Source: Lepas anatifera (lineage: Eukaryota > Arthropoda > Thecostraca > Lepadidae). Taken from it: a stretch of DNA of 64,000 bases. The translations under genes were made by a program, and so were the position numbers. Numbering within the stretch: position 1 is the first letter of the stretch; every line of letters starts with the position of its first letter. Under the pieces are notes generated by a model, which was given only the letters and a program-made list of their open reading frames with translations, had not been told where the DNA came from and made no database searches. The stretch is taken from contig JAOTON010002097.1 of NCBI GenBank assembly GCA_034440635.1, positions 124,001 to 188,000 on the forward strand, given 5' to 3'. This document shows, piece after piece, positions 1 through 11,160 of this stretch.

Positions 1-407
1 CTTCGTGCGGGGGTGAGCCTGACATACAACCCCGATTATATGACATTATGACGTCACCACTCGGTCTAAGGCGCACGCATTTTCACCGATCGAGGCGTTC
101 GTGAATCCTCTCAAATCCAGCCCAGTAGCGCTTTCCGACTGCAGGCGTTTCTTCGGCCACCACGGAAAAATCAAGATAGACAAAGTAATAACTCAGTTTT
201 ACCCAATGATTAAAATGACCACAAATAGCTTAAAGGGAGCATCCACCTACATATTGAGTTTTTCACTTGGATAACAACCTTGCAGTGCGTGACAAGAAAA
301 CACTGTTGGTATATTTCATTTCACCCAAAGCTTTCAGCATGAAAAGTCCCGCACAGTTCAAAGTTCAAAATAAAGGGCCTTCAGGTCTTAATTCAAACCC
401 TTAAGGC
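1..407. other. Intergenic, nothing recognised
   Basis: No open frame of note and no repeat recognised elsewhere in the window. A TGACGTCA-like CRE core lies near position 48. The stretch ends where the left TTAA terminus of the first TTAA-1 element begins. Confidence 0.5.
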
Positions 408-1079
408 TTAACACGCGCATGGACGGGGGTCTGAGCCGCCTTCGCTTTGACGGGGGGGTACCCGCCCCACTAAGATCTCGAGAACTACGCTAGATAGCGA
501 AAAACGGTAAAGGGTGTTGGGTAGCCCATCCCACTTTTCCTTCGAAAATACTGAGACAATTTTTTGTCATGTTATATCTAAAGTCAATACGACGTCAAAA
601 CATGCCGTCATAGGGATAGCATGTGAATGAAGGTTTTCGGTAATTCCATCTGTACAAGTAAAGATAGAGCAAAACAATTTAAACCATTGGAATCCTCGCA
701 GCAAGCCGAATCAAATAATGTATAAAATAGCCTTGCTAGGTCAAATTGGTTCAAATATGTCATTTGACCTAACCTGAGGTCATGTCAAGGTAAAATTAGG
801 TCAAAATGCATATCATTAGAACCGCAAAGACAAGGCAAATCTAATGAAGCTAAGATAAACACTCTATCACTATCTATTTCCAAGTTATTTAGTTAAAACC
901 ACTTTTCCCACGTATTTCCAATGGACATGTCAAGGCTTGTACCTGACCTTATCACCAAGTGGGCCCATTTCATCATCGATATAAAAAAATATCGGAACAT
1001 ATTTTAGATACATCGGTGGGCCCATTATGTGGTATGGGTTTCAATACGATTAGTTCACGCTGTTCCGACTTATGCGATC

Positions 1080-1924
1080 TTAACACGCGAATTGACGGGG
1101 GTCTGAGCCACCTTTGCTTTGACCGGGGGTGGAGGGTACCCCCCCAAAGATCTCGAGAACCACGCTAGGTAGCGAAAAACAGTAAAAGGCGTTGGGTAGC
1201 CCATCCACTTCTCCATCGAAAATATTTGAACTATTTTTTGTGAGGTCACATTCAAGGTCACGTGAGGTCAAAACATGCCGTCATAGGGATAACATGCAAA
1301 TGAAGGTTTTCGGTCATAACATCTGAACAAGTAAATATAGAGCAAAACGACTTGAACTGTATGAATCCTCGCAGCAAGCCGAATCGAATGATACATAATC
1401 TACCCTTGCTAGGTCAAATCAAGAGTTCGACCTGACCTGAGGTCAGGTCAAGATCAAATCAGATAAAATGCAAATTATTAAAACCGCAAAGACAAGGCGA
1501 ATCTAATGCAGCTAAAATAAACGGTCTATCACCATCCGTTACTAAGTTATTCAGCTCAAGCCATTTTTCCCCATGCATTTCCAATGGAGAAGTCATGGCT
1601 CTTACCTGACCTTAGGTAATCGATATCAGAAATACCGGAACATATTTTAGAGAACTCGGTTCGCCCATTATGTGATATGAGTTTCAATTAGATAAGTTCA
1701 CCCTGTTCCGACTTATGCTATCTTAAACTTTTTTGAGGTTAGGTCACTTGACCTGTATTGGTGACCGGACCTAAAATGACCTAACCTTAAATTTGCGCAG
1801 AAGTTGTAAAAATGATGAGAGAAAAGGTATGCCAAGTACGGCGGCGCTACATGCCGCCGTTTTTATGTTATCTCCGAAAAACCTGAGGGGTGCGGTACCC
1901 GCCCCCCGTCAATGCGCGTGTTAA
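1080..1924 (+). mobile_element. TTAA-1 MITE, inner nested copy
   Basis: A complete element with TTAA at both ends and inverted termini of about 17 bp (CACGCGAATTGACGGGG on the left, the inverted CCCCGTCAATGCGCGTG on the right). It sits in an internal TTAA of the outer copy, which duplicated that TTAA. Near its right end is a GC hairpin followed by a T run (about 1838-1864). It has no open reading frame. The outer copy carries the same hairpin at 2038-2064. Confidence 0.82.
1433..1445. promoter_or_regulatory. Everted nuclear-receptor half-sites (TGACCTGAGGTCA)
   Basis: Two AGGTCA half-sites face away from each other with one base between them, inside the TTAA-1 MITE. AGGTCA is the half-site bound by many nuclear receptors. 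Receptor binding here is inference; a related site lies at 50109-50121. Confidence 0.3.
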
Positions 1925-2192
1925 GCTTTTTTTAGGTCAGGTCACTTGATCTGTACTGGTGATCTGACCTTAGATGACCCAACCTTAAAACTTTGAAAAA
2001 AGTTGTAAAAATGATAAGAGAAAAGGTATACTAAGTACGGCGGCGCTACACACCGCCGTTTTTATGCTGTCTCCAAAAAACCAACCCGAGGGGGGCGGGT
2101 ACTCACCCCCGTCAATGCGCGTGTTAAGGAGGCGCGATACAGCCAAGCCGCTGAAAAGACCCCTAAAGACCCCAATAGGTACATACAAGACA

Positions 2193-3161
2193 TTAAAGGG
2201 AGTGTCCCACTTTGTCCAAATTCTACAAAGAATAATTTATGAACAAGACAGGTCTGAAAACCAGAAAACAACATTTTTCCCTCACTTCCATAGGCTGAAA
2301 GCAAAAATATCTCCTCTTTTCTAACAATTGGTGACGTCATCGAAATGAAAGTTTTAATAATCAGTGAAATCCCAAATCATGATCATAGACTCGCTGTAAA
2401 AGCCCATTCACAGCATTCCCGCATGACACAATTTGTGTGCAGTTACAAGAAGCACTGGTGCAAAAACTGAACGTCAGATATCCTTGAGGCAGCCATGTTT
2501 ATTGAGTGGTCGAACGATTATGTACATTTCTGATGTAAATAAACAATTTCAGAGTTCGATTATGACAAAAACAATTGCTACATGTTCCAACAAGGCCACG
2601 GGAGGAACAATGTTGTGTGTGTTGCAGCCATTGGGCACAATTTGGCCCAAATGCACATTGACTGCACGTATAAATCCCTCCCTACCCATCTCATCGTATA
2701 AATCCCTCCCTACCCATCCCATCGTATAAATCCCTCCCATCCCTCCTACCATAGATGCTGAAGAAGACCATTTTTGTCGAAACGCGTTCATCTGCCTGCT
2801 GTGTTGGTTTAAGCGTTAATATCTGTCAACCACTATTATACAATTGACTGGACGCTAACTGCCCGAGGCTTTCGGTCCACAGGCAGTTGTATGTTGGTTC
2901 ACTCGTTAACATGGTATTTTCAGCGAGTAGGTGAGGCTCAGGGCCCACGGCCAATCAGATTACTGCTACCATATGGAAGGTATTCCTTCAGGGTTTGAAA
3001 TAAGCCAATAAGCCCCTTTACTTTGAACTTTAAAGCTGGCGGAAATTTTATATCGAGAGCCTTGGGTGAAAATAAATATGTCAGTAGTGGTTTCTCGGCA
3101 CGCTCTACAAAACTGCTATCTCAGTTCAAAACCCATTATAAAAGTGGGACACTTCATTTAA
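2193..3161. mobile_element. TTAA-3 MITE, copy 1
   Basis: The left end reads TTAAAGGGAGTGTCCCACTTT. The right end, inverted, reads TTAAATGAAGTGTCCCACTT, so most terminal bases match and TTAA lies at both ends. The right subterminal part, from 'gtggtttctcgg' to 'cccatta', recurs in the other two copies. It contains a short direct repeat of 'cgtataaatccctccc' type at about 2668-2745. Non-coding. Confidence 0.6.
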
Positions 3162-3938
3162 GGAAACACTTTCCATCTGGTTGCAATCATTTAAGTGGTC
3201 GACATGGCCGTGGTCGACATTGGCCTTTCCACGCCTCCTCAAACCTGCTCCAACCTCCTAAGCTTCTCCAACTTCCTCTCGCCCGGTCAGCGCTCCTTAA
3301 ACTTCCTCCAGCTCCCAAGCTCATCTCAATCTAATCCAATCTCCTCTCACAAAAGGTGGTTTTTTGAGGAGGTTAGAGGAGCTCAATTTTGGCACGAATT
3401 TCATTGAGAAACTAAAATAAGTTTTTTACAGTGAGACACGACATTTGTGGGTAAGGTTTTGATTACGTTTTTTTATTCCACTTTCACTAAAATACATTAA
3501 ATGGTATCGAGGCCTTAATCAATTATTATTTCTAGCTGCGCCACGCCCGCATATTGGCGCTGATCAGCGCAATCGCTGATATCTCATCAATCTCATCGAA
3601 ATCGTCCCGGACACTGTTTCGCCTGCTCCGACTTGCTCCAAGCTACTCATTTTTTCAAGAGGCGCTACAACCCTAGTCAAGAACCTGGCAAAAATGTCAC
3701 GTGATAATTGTTAACGATGGCATTGCTCTCGTCGACATGCCACGAGCAGCTCTTACACCAGATGTTCAGATGGAACCCCAGGTGAGCCACATTTCTTTTG
3801 GTGACACTTTAAATTGTAAGAAAAGGGCTAATCTTTTGTTCTCAACGATCGAACGTGGAAAAAAGTGGTTTCCAGACGTTCAGACCTACGTTGTTCACAC
3901 TCAGTTCTTTTTGAAATTTTGAGGTGGTGCATTCCCCT
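3162..3938. other. Intergenic, nothing recognised
   Basis: Holds a C/T-rich stretch with CTCC-type short repeats at about 3236-3330. No supported gene or element. Confidence 0.4.
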
Positions 3939-4447
3939 TTAAGGGAATGTTCCATTTTGACGAAGTTATAAAATATTACCATCTTTTATCAAAATGGGTC
4001 TGGAAGTCTGGGTAGTTTGTTTTTGCTTTAATGGTTTAGCACAAAAATAAAACATTTCGATTACAATGAATGGCGTCATCAATGAGAATGGGGCTCACTT
4101 AACGGTGAGCTAAGCATGGCGTGTAATTACGAGGCTAGCCACTTGGGCGTCGTTGGCAGCACGTTAGCGTTATTCATCGTTGCCATCGTTACAATTTATC
4201 ACGTGCCAGCGAAAAAGTGGGAGGGCTCAAGATTTAGATCAATCCAATGGTCGCAACCAGATGGAAAGGGGCCCCTTCAAATGTTCCAATTAGGGCGTCA
4301 GGGCCCTATATTTTGACATTTATATTATGCAGAAATGTAATACGGAGAGCTTTGCGTGAAATGAGATATGCCAATAGTGGTTTCTCGACACTATGTGCAA
4401 AATTGCTATCTTGTTCAAGCCCATTAAAGAAGAACATTCCCTTTCAA
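3939..4447. mobile_element. TTAA-3 MITE, copy 2
   Basis: The left end is TTAAGGGAATGTTCCATTTT. The inverted right end is TTGAAAGGGAATGTTCTTCT, one base off TTAA. The right subterminal region matches copy 1 ('gtggtttctcgacac' and 'ttcaagcccatta'). About 509 bp, with no coding potential. Confidence 0.5.
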
Positions 4448-4779
4448 GAGGGCATCTCTAACCAGCTATAAAGCAATCACAAACCTAAATGGTTGTATTG
4501 CAGTGTGCCCACCTTTTCGCAGAGTGTTTTGACTTGGTTTTCCTGCAGCTGCTGGCACTGCATTAGCTGTTCGATCCATTGGTCGAGCTCCTTCAGCGCC
4601 GTTTTGTCATCCATTCTTCACGAAAGTCAATCTGGCGGGCGGGAGAATGTTCATCACACACACTGTACTACCCATCAACCGGCATCCCTGACACCACCTG
4701 GTATGTGAGCCAATAATGCTAGCACACGTTCAGGGACTGAGTACGAGGCCTTACATGAACCCATCTCACACTTGTCTGT

Positions 4780-5560
4780 TTAAACTAAAATCAGGGTCTG
4801 CGTTCTTATAATTGATATTTTGAAATGACGATAGCTGATGCCCAAAACACGACGCTGCCGATAATGTTGTCCTGTCAGCGAGATTCGTAACGAACCGACC
4901 GACACACGGTAAAAACCAAGAGCCATCCCCTGGGCAAGAGGACAGGTTAACGTCTTTGCTAAATCTGGGACCTCGTGCATGGCGGAAGCCGAGAAGAGGT
5001 AGGGCTTTGCCTTCAACTGGTAACGCTGCTGATGCTCACCACTGAGAGCCAGGGCGTGCCAATCGAGGACTTTACAGACACCACAGAATGCGCCGCGTGG
5101 CCTTGATAAAACATCAGGTTTGACCAGCTTCCACTGGCCACTGCGAGTCCGGCAGCCTCTGTCCACTTGGAAACTGGGTACGGGCTCTGGTCTAATCCGT
5201 GAAGAAGCTGGCAGCCATCACTGCGTCCCGGTAACAGAGAAAGGGAAGCCTCAGGAAGTGCCAGCGTTCTGGCTAGGAAAAGCCTCTCAAGGTGCCAATG
5301 CATGCGGCTGATCCGACGCTGCGCCCTCTCCAGCATCCGATCCATCCGATTAAAGGGCCCCCAACATGCACTGCTATATTCTACCCGTGACACGCGTGTC
5401 CGGCAAGGAAAAGGCATAGCGGAGGCCTCGATGTTGGCCAACGGCTTCTTGATGACCCCTAGTACCCTCTTTGCTTTAGAGATCAAGGTCACCGCCTACT
5501 GCCAAACCTTTACATCATTTTAAATAACAACGCCCAGATTTATTTCAGCGTCCGTCAGTG
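4780..5560 (-). pseudogene. LINE reverse-transcriptase C-terminal relic
   Basis: On the minus strand from about 5492 down, the translation holds 'SKAKRVLGVIKKPL' and 'VEYSSACWGPFNRMDRMLE', followed by 'RAQRRISRM'. This is the pattern seen C-terminal to the polymerase core of non-LTR (Jockey/CR1-like) retrotransposon proteins: a KAN/KAKRxLGxIKR motif, then a P..EY.S..W.P motif, then LE..QRR. The frame is lost near 5166 and continues in another frame to 4780. It is a fragment: no upstream catalytic FADD-type motif and no 3' end were found. Confidence 0.6.
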
Positions 5561-5924
5561 ACGGATCCAAGCCCCCCCCCCCAGCTCCAGATACCATCCC
5601 ACTCATATCAGGCACCTCCGGCTCCCGATAGGAGTGGTGCGTCTGCACCCATTTCGGGCGCCAAGGTGGTTGATACCACTTTTTCCACTTGAATTAACCC
5701 CCATCCCGTAAAACCATGGCAAAGCGCCCCTGTCCTAAAACTAGACGCCTTTTCTGGTCTTTTGCGTCCCATTAAAAATGTCAAAAATTGAATTTAAAAA
5801 AGCTGACAAAAGCGCCCCGGCACAGGAAAGGCGCCCCCGGATAGCAAGATTGCGCCCATGGGGAGCTAAGCCCAGGCACGGCTGGGGATGCAGCGCCCTA
5901 CGGATATAATATGCACCCTTAGAT

Positions 5925-6535
5925 AGCACAGGATCCCCTGGACAACAAAGGTAGGATCCCCTGGACAGCCAAGGTAGGGTCCCCTGGACAGCAGACAGCA
6001 AAGGTAGGGTCCCCTGGACAGCAAAGGTAGGGTCCCCTGGACAGCAAAGGTAGGGTCCCCTGGACAGCAAAGGTAGGGTCCCCTGGACAGCAAAGGTAGG
6101 GTCCCCTGGACAGCAAAGGTAGGGTCCCCTGGACAGCAAAGATAGGGTCCCCTGGACAGCAAAGGTAGGGTCCCCTGGACAGCAAAGGTAGGGTCCCCTG
6201 GACAGCAAAGGTAGGGTCCCCTGGACAGCAAAGGTAGGGTCCCCTGGACAGCAAAGGTAGGGTCCCCTGGACAGCAAAGGTAGGGTCCCCTGGACAGCAA
6301 AGGTAGGGTCCCCTGGACAGCGCAAAGGTAGGGTCCCCTGGACAGCAAAGGTAGGGTCCCCTGGACAGCAAAGGTAGGGTCCCCTGGACAGCAAAGGTAG
6401 GGTCCCCTGGACAGCAAAGGTAGGGTCCCCTGGACAGCAAAGGTAGGGTCCCCTGGACAGCAAAGGTAGGGTCCCCTGGACAGCAAAGTAGGTCTGACAG
6501 CAAAGGAAGGGTCCCCTGGACAGCAAAGGTAGGAT
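5925..6535. repeat. 23-bp minisatellite, left block
   Basis: About 26 near-identical copies of GGGTCCCCTGGACAGCAAA plus GGTA. A 23-bp period is not a multiple of three, so each frame runs through three phases; all three minus-strand frames stay open, which makes long spurious proteins. Copies at the left edge (5690-5930) are diverged, whereas the core is homogeneous. This block and the one after 6918 were a single array before a transposon split them. Confidence 0.95.
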
Positions 6536-6917
6536 CAGTGGCGGATCTAGCCGGTTGGTTTGGGAGGGGCAAACCAAAGTCCAAAAGCAAAAAAAAAAAA
6601 GTCGCGCAGTGAAAAATTGCGCTACAATATGCCTTTTCGGTAGGATTTTGGGAACTGGAGACGAAAAGCAAAAAAAAACGTCACGGGGTGAAAATATCGG
6701 CTCAACATACATTTTTTCCAATCCAAGCCCCAATATTTACACTGAACTTCTCTAATTCTGTTTGAAGTTGAGAGTTGAAGCACCAAAATTTTGCTTACAA
6801 GCTAAAAAGGAGTCGGGGGAAAAAGGTCGATCGCTTTGGGGGGCAAAAACATAGTTTTGCCCCGAGCTTTTCCGTTTGGGGGGCAATTGCCTTTTTGCCC
6901 CCCTGGATCCGCCACTG
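6536..6917. mobile_element. hAT-1 MITE, copy 1, inserted in the minisatellite
   Basis: The ends are CAGTGGCGGATCTAG and, inverted, CAGTGGCGGATCCAG (15-bp TIR with one mismatch). The 8-bp sequence GGTAGGAT is directly duplicated on both sides (6528-6535 and 6918-6925). An 8-bp target duplication with CAG...CTG ends is typical of the hAT superfamily. At 382 bp it has no transposase, so it is a non-autonomous MITE. A closely similar copy lies at 62481-62876, which suggests recent movement. Confidence 0.9.
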
Positions 6918-7480
6918 GGTAGGATCCCCTGGACAGCAAAGGTAGGGTCCCCTGGACAGCAAAAGTAGGGTCCCCTGGACAGCAAAAGTAGGGTCCCCTG
7001 GACAGCAAAGGTAGGGTCCCCTGGACAGCAAAGGTAGGGTCCCCTGGACAGCAAAGATAGGGTCCCCTGGACAGCAAAGGTAGGGTCCCCTGGACAGCAA
7101 AGATAGGGTCCCCTGGACAGCAAAGGTAGGGTCCCCTGGACAGCAAAGGTAGGGTCCCCTGGACAGCAAAGGTAGGGTCCCCTGGACAGCAAAGGTAGGG
7201 TCCCCTGGACAGCAAAGGTAGGGTCCCCTGGACAGCAAAGGTAGGGTCCCCTGGACAGCAAAGGTAGGGTCCCCTGGACAGCAAAGGTAGGGTCCCCTGG
7301 ACAGCAAAGGTAGGGTCCCCTGGACAGCAGACAACAAAGGTAGGGTCCCCTGGACAGCAAAGGTAGGGTCCCCTGGACAGCAAAGGTAGGATCCTCTGGA
7401 CAGCAAAGGTAGGGTCCCCTGGACAGCAAAGGTAGGGTCCCCTGGACAGCAAAGGTAGGGTCCACTGGACAGCAGTCCCC
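6918..7480. repeat. 23-bp minisatellite, right block
   Basis: About 24 copies of the same 23-bp unit as 5925-6535. Two units carry the extra 'cagacagc/cagacaac' insertion also seen near 5993. From 7476 to about 7740 the sequence grades into diverged units (repeated 'cccctgga.a.caa' cores), the older edge of the array. Confidence 0.95.
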
Positions 7481-7798
7481 TGGAGTACACAAGTGCTTTG
7501 GATAGCAATGGCGCCCCTACATAGCAAAGACACTCCGAGAAGGAGCCCCTGGTTAAAAAAGGCACCCTTGGACAGCCTAGGCGACCCCTGGATAATCAAG
7601 GTACCCGAGACGGAAAATGAGGGCCCCACTGGGAAGTACAGGCTCCCTCTGGATAACATAAGTGTCCCTTATCTATCTTCAGCTGCCCTGGATTATAGCA
7701 GTGCCCTTCAAGAGAAAGGGCACCCCTGGATTGGGTAGAAAATTGGCGCCCCTTAGTGATGGAGGAGTGCAGTCTTCATATGGGATCCCAACACCTTG

Positions 7799-7930
7799 TA
7801 TTACCCGGCGGTTGTTGTGGGGATTACGTTTGCCTCCCCTCTTGTAGATGGGGACAATTGATGCCAGATTCCACTCTTCGGGGATTGTAATGTTATCGAG
7901 GCGCTTCCTGAACAGCGAGAAGGGGGACAC
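7799..7930 (-). pseudogene. LINE reverse-transcriptase fragment
   Basis: The minus-strand translation includes 'IPEEWNLASIVPIYKRGGKR', which fits the conserved 'P..W..A.I.PI.KKG.K' block of non-LTR retrotransposon reverse transcriptases. Only this block survives and it is out of frame on both sides. It directly abuts the minisatellite edge. Confidence 0.65.
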
Positions 7931-8067
7931 AGGGACTTGGCAGCGTCATGTAGAATGGCCACGTGAGGGACCTCTGCAGCTTGCACGATTTTAAGGAGTC
8001 AGTTTGGAAAAGCCAATATGACTGCATGAATGTCCTTGAGACGCGGGCCGACACAGCTAGGGTCAGG

Positions 8068-8935
8068 GATTACAATGTTTGATCCATCCTCAGCTGTAAA
8101 TACACTGGTGCAGATGTTTGATCCATCATCAGCTGTAAATACACTGGTGCAGATGTTTAATCCATTCTCATCTGTAAATACACTGGTGCAGATGCTTGAT
8201 CCATTCTCGGCTGTAAATACGCTGGTGCAGATGTTTGATCCATCCTCGGCTGTAAATACGCTGGTGCAGATGTTTGATCCATCCTCAGCTGTAAATACGC
8301 TGGTGCAGATGTTTGATCCATCCTCAGCTGTAAATACGCTGGTGCAGATGTTTGATCCATTCTCAGCTGTAAATACACTGGTGCAGATGTTTGATCCATT
8401 CTCAGCTGTAAATACACTGGTGAAGATGTTTGATCCATTCTCAGCTGTAAACACACTGGTGCAGATGTTTGACCCATTCTCAGCTGTAAATGCACTGGTG
8501 CAGATGTTTGATCCATTCTCAGCTGTAAATACACTGGTGCAGATGTTTGATGCATTCTCAGCTGTAAATATGCTGGTGCAGATGTTTGATCCATCCTTAG
8601 CTGTAAATACGCTGGTGCAGATGTGATCCATTCTCAGTTGTAAATACGCTGGTGCAGATGTTTGATCCATTCTCAGCTGTAAATACGCTGGTGCAGATGT
8701 TTGATCCATTCTCAGCTGTAAATACACTGGTGCAGATGTTTGGTCCATTCTCAGGTGTAAATACACTGGTGCAGATGTTTGATCCATTCTCAGCTGTAAA
8801 TACGCTGGTGCAGATGTTTGATCCATTCTCAGCTGTAAATACACTGGTGCAGATGTTTGGTCCATTCTCAGGTGTAAATACACTGGTGCAGATGTTTGGT
8901 CCATTCTCAGGTGTAAATACGCTGGTGCAGAAACT
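8068..8935. repeat. 39-bp minisatellite
   Basis: About 22 copies of a 39-bp unit built on 'gatccattctcagctgtaaa' and 'tacactggtgcagatgttt'. As 39 is divisible by three, the + strand reads a 13-residue repeat (MFDPFSAVNTLVQ) and the minus strand also stays open. One short unit near 8622 breaks the + frame. No gene signals surround it, so a coding role is not supported. Confidence 0.92.
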
Positions 8936-10560
8936 ATTCCCAACAGTGGCCTATTCTGTGCTATCGGACTCGAGATCACCCGTCGTACTTCTCAAATCAT
9001 CGGTCTTGGGCGTTGTGTTAAATCTAGACTGGTAATAAAAATGAAAGAATAATGATCATTCAATAACTGATGTACATCCAAAATGTTTTTGGTTTAGTTT
9101 TACTATTTATTACCAGGTTGAGTCCCAAGTCTCTCCGAAACTTCCGTGTCCGTAGGCACGGCTCGTACTTAGCTGCTCTGAGTCGAGCTAGGTCGGTAAC
9201 AGCTCTGTCGCAATAATAAGTTATTGCAAGAACATTATTCTTTTGTGCGATTGAGAGTAGCACTAGTGATATATAAGTTCTTACCATTAGTTCTATTCCT
9301 ATGCCAGGGAATGCACACAACGTTAAATAATTCATATGATTCATGCAGAAATTATAGCAATCGTCCATACTCAATCCATCCAGGCAGACTAGTCAAAGCT
9401 GTATATCAATAAGTTCAATCGGTGAGAGTGTACATTATTGAAGTAAGGCTTAGTCACATTGTTTTTATTATAGTTAACAGCTGTGTCTAAATTTCATGAT
9501 AGAGTGATCACTTTGGCCAAGTCCGGAGAGGTGACATTTCCTACGATCCTTCCTTCGCCCGTGAACATGAGGTATAGGATGTTTGCATTTTTTACCATGA
9601 ATATAAGGAGTGGGGTCTCGGACCTGCTGATTCAGAAAGAAATCGTGCAGAACCTCTTTGTGGGCATGAGAGGGATGGCCAGTTAGATCAGTTGACTATT
9701 CATTCAACCAGTCGATCTGAGGAAAATACAAATCAGTAACTTAAAAAGATGAGAGGGTGCGAGCATAAAAACTTGGCCGAGGACGTGGCGGACATCTGCA
9801 GCTGATTGATTCCCATTACCACTCGACTACGATACAAGCAGCCTTTCAGAAGGAAGGCGGGTCAGAGCAGCCAAATTCTTCCGAATGTGGTCCGTGCATA
9901 CTGCACTGGAAATAAGGATTGACGCAGAGCAGAAAAAATCCTAACATATGCAAAAATGTCACATATTCCAGACAGCCCTCAGTTAGAAAGCTCAAAGCTA
10001 GTGAAGATATGGTAATTTCGCATGGATGGTAAGGGCTGAGTAATCAGGGAAGGGTGGGCCTGGGCAACAATCTCGGTGAATATGATCATGTCACAATCTT
10101 TGCCTACGGTAGGCATATTGCATTTTTCATGCTTATTTTGTATTTGATAAATGACCTGGGGGGCGGTCTACAAGCAGCCTCCTTGTGAGAGCCTATGGGA
10201 ATCATGCTGTCTCGCCTGAGGATGGGGTATGCTTCTCCAAAAGTTTCCCATAGTAATGTGCATGCATTATTCCAATCAATATGCTCATGCACTTGCACAG
10301 CAAACATGGAGGAAGCAATTGTGAGAGCAAAGCAATTGCAAAATACATCAGATCGCACACTAAAATAAAAAAGTCGCAAACCTACTACAAAACATGATAG
10401 TGATACAGATACAGATGGAGAGGTCACACCTGTGTTGCAGGACTTGTTTTGTTTAGTTTTTGTCCATGAGGACTGAAGTTGGCCCCTGCCTTTCCCAGAC
10501 CTACTGCAACCTGACCAACTGATTGCAAACATCTCCATCACAGTCTAGCAAGTGAAACAT
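8936..10560. other. Intergenic, nothing recognised
   Basis: Short open frames only (up to 145 codons at 10104-10541, minus strand), none resembling a known family. No repeat shared with other parts of the window was noticed. Confidence 0.4.
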
Positions 10561-10940
10561 GAGCTCCACAAACCAAAGAGAGGGAAAAGCAGCTGGTCTA
10601 ATGACATCCCCTCACCAGCGCTGAAACCCTGCTCGGGGGTTTTGACCTCACTCTTAACAAAGTCTTCACAGAGTCCCTTGATGGAGGAAACCAACCATTA
10701 GACTGGAATCGTGCCACTGTCACCTCAATCTTTCAGAAAGAAACCAAAAAAGGTGGAAAACTACAGATTTATCAGTATAACAAGTCAAGCCTGTCAAGTT
10801 TAACACCTCATTAAAGGAGACTGAAAGCACACTTGACTTCCAACAATCTCATCGAGAAGCATCAACATGCTTCAACATCAACATCCAAAAACGGTCTGGT
10901 CTGACCAACTTACTGGAAACACTGGAGAACGAGAGAACTG
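10561..10940 (+). pseudogene. LINE reverse-transcriptase relic, + strand
   Basis: In pieces over several frames the + strand reads 'SNDIPSPALK', then 'DWNRATVTSIFQKETKKGGK', then 'NNLIEKHQH', then 'LTNLLETLEN'. These follow the order of non-LTR reverse transcriptase blocks (DGIP..LK, W..A.VTPIFKKG.K, the L...Q.GF region, and TNLL). At least two frame changes and stops are needed, so it is dead. It is separate from, and in the opposite orientation to, the fragments at 4.8-5.6 kb and 7.8-7.9 kb. Confidence 0.6.
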
Positions 10941-11160
10941 GACTGTAAAAGCCAACAAAAGATAGCCACCTAGAAATCAGTCGCAAGTTAACGAGTTGAT
11001 TTCTTGATTTCACTTGTGGCTGGCTTATCTTCTGATTTTGGAAAAGTTGTGTCAGTTGAAACCGTGTTGGCGTGCTGGTATACCCTCTGCAGACAGCCAG
11101 TGCTATTTCATCAAACTTAAACATGTGTCGTCCTCAGTCAGGTGCCCACTCATCCATAGG

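Larger units (their letters stand above)
408..2127 (+). mobile_element. TTAA-1 MITE, outer copy (piggyBac-like), interrupted
   Basis: The left end is TTAA followed by CACGCGCATGGACGGGG (408 onward). The right end at 2108-2127 is the inverted form, ending GCGCGTGTTAA. At 1080-1083 the element is broken at an internal TTAA by a second copy of the same family. Its body resumes at 1921 with the sequence expected after that TTAA, as the intact inner copy around 1725 shows. It has no coding capacity, so it is non-autonomous. TTAA ends and TTAA target choice are hallmarks of the piggyBac superfamily; the superfamily assignment is inference because no transposase is present. The body is rich in AGGTCA half-sites. 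Confidence 0.8.

Noticed and set aside
1838..1864. Bacterial intrinsic terminator
   Set aside because: It looks like one, but it lies in a transposon in a eukaryotic genome with no operon nearby; kept only as a structural observation.
5741..7659. Long minus-strand frames (up to 330 codons) rich in LLSRGPYLCCPGDP
   Set aside because: They are translations of the 23-bp minisatellite, open in all three phases, and run straight through a transposon insertion.
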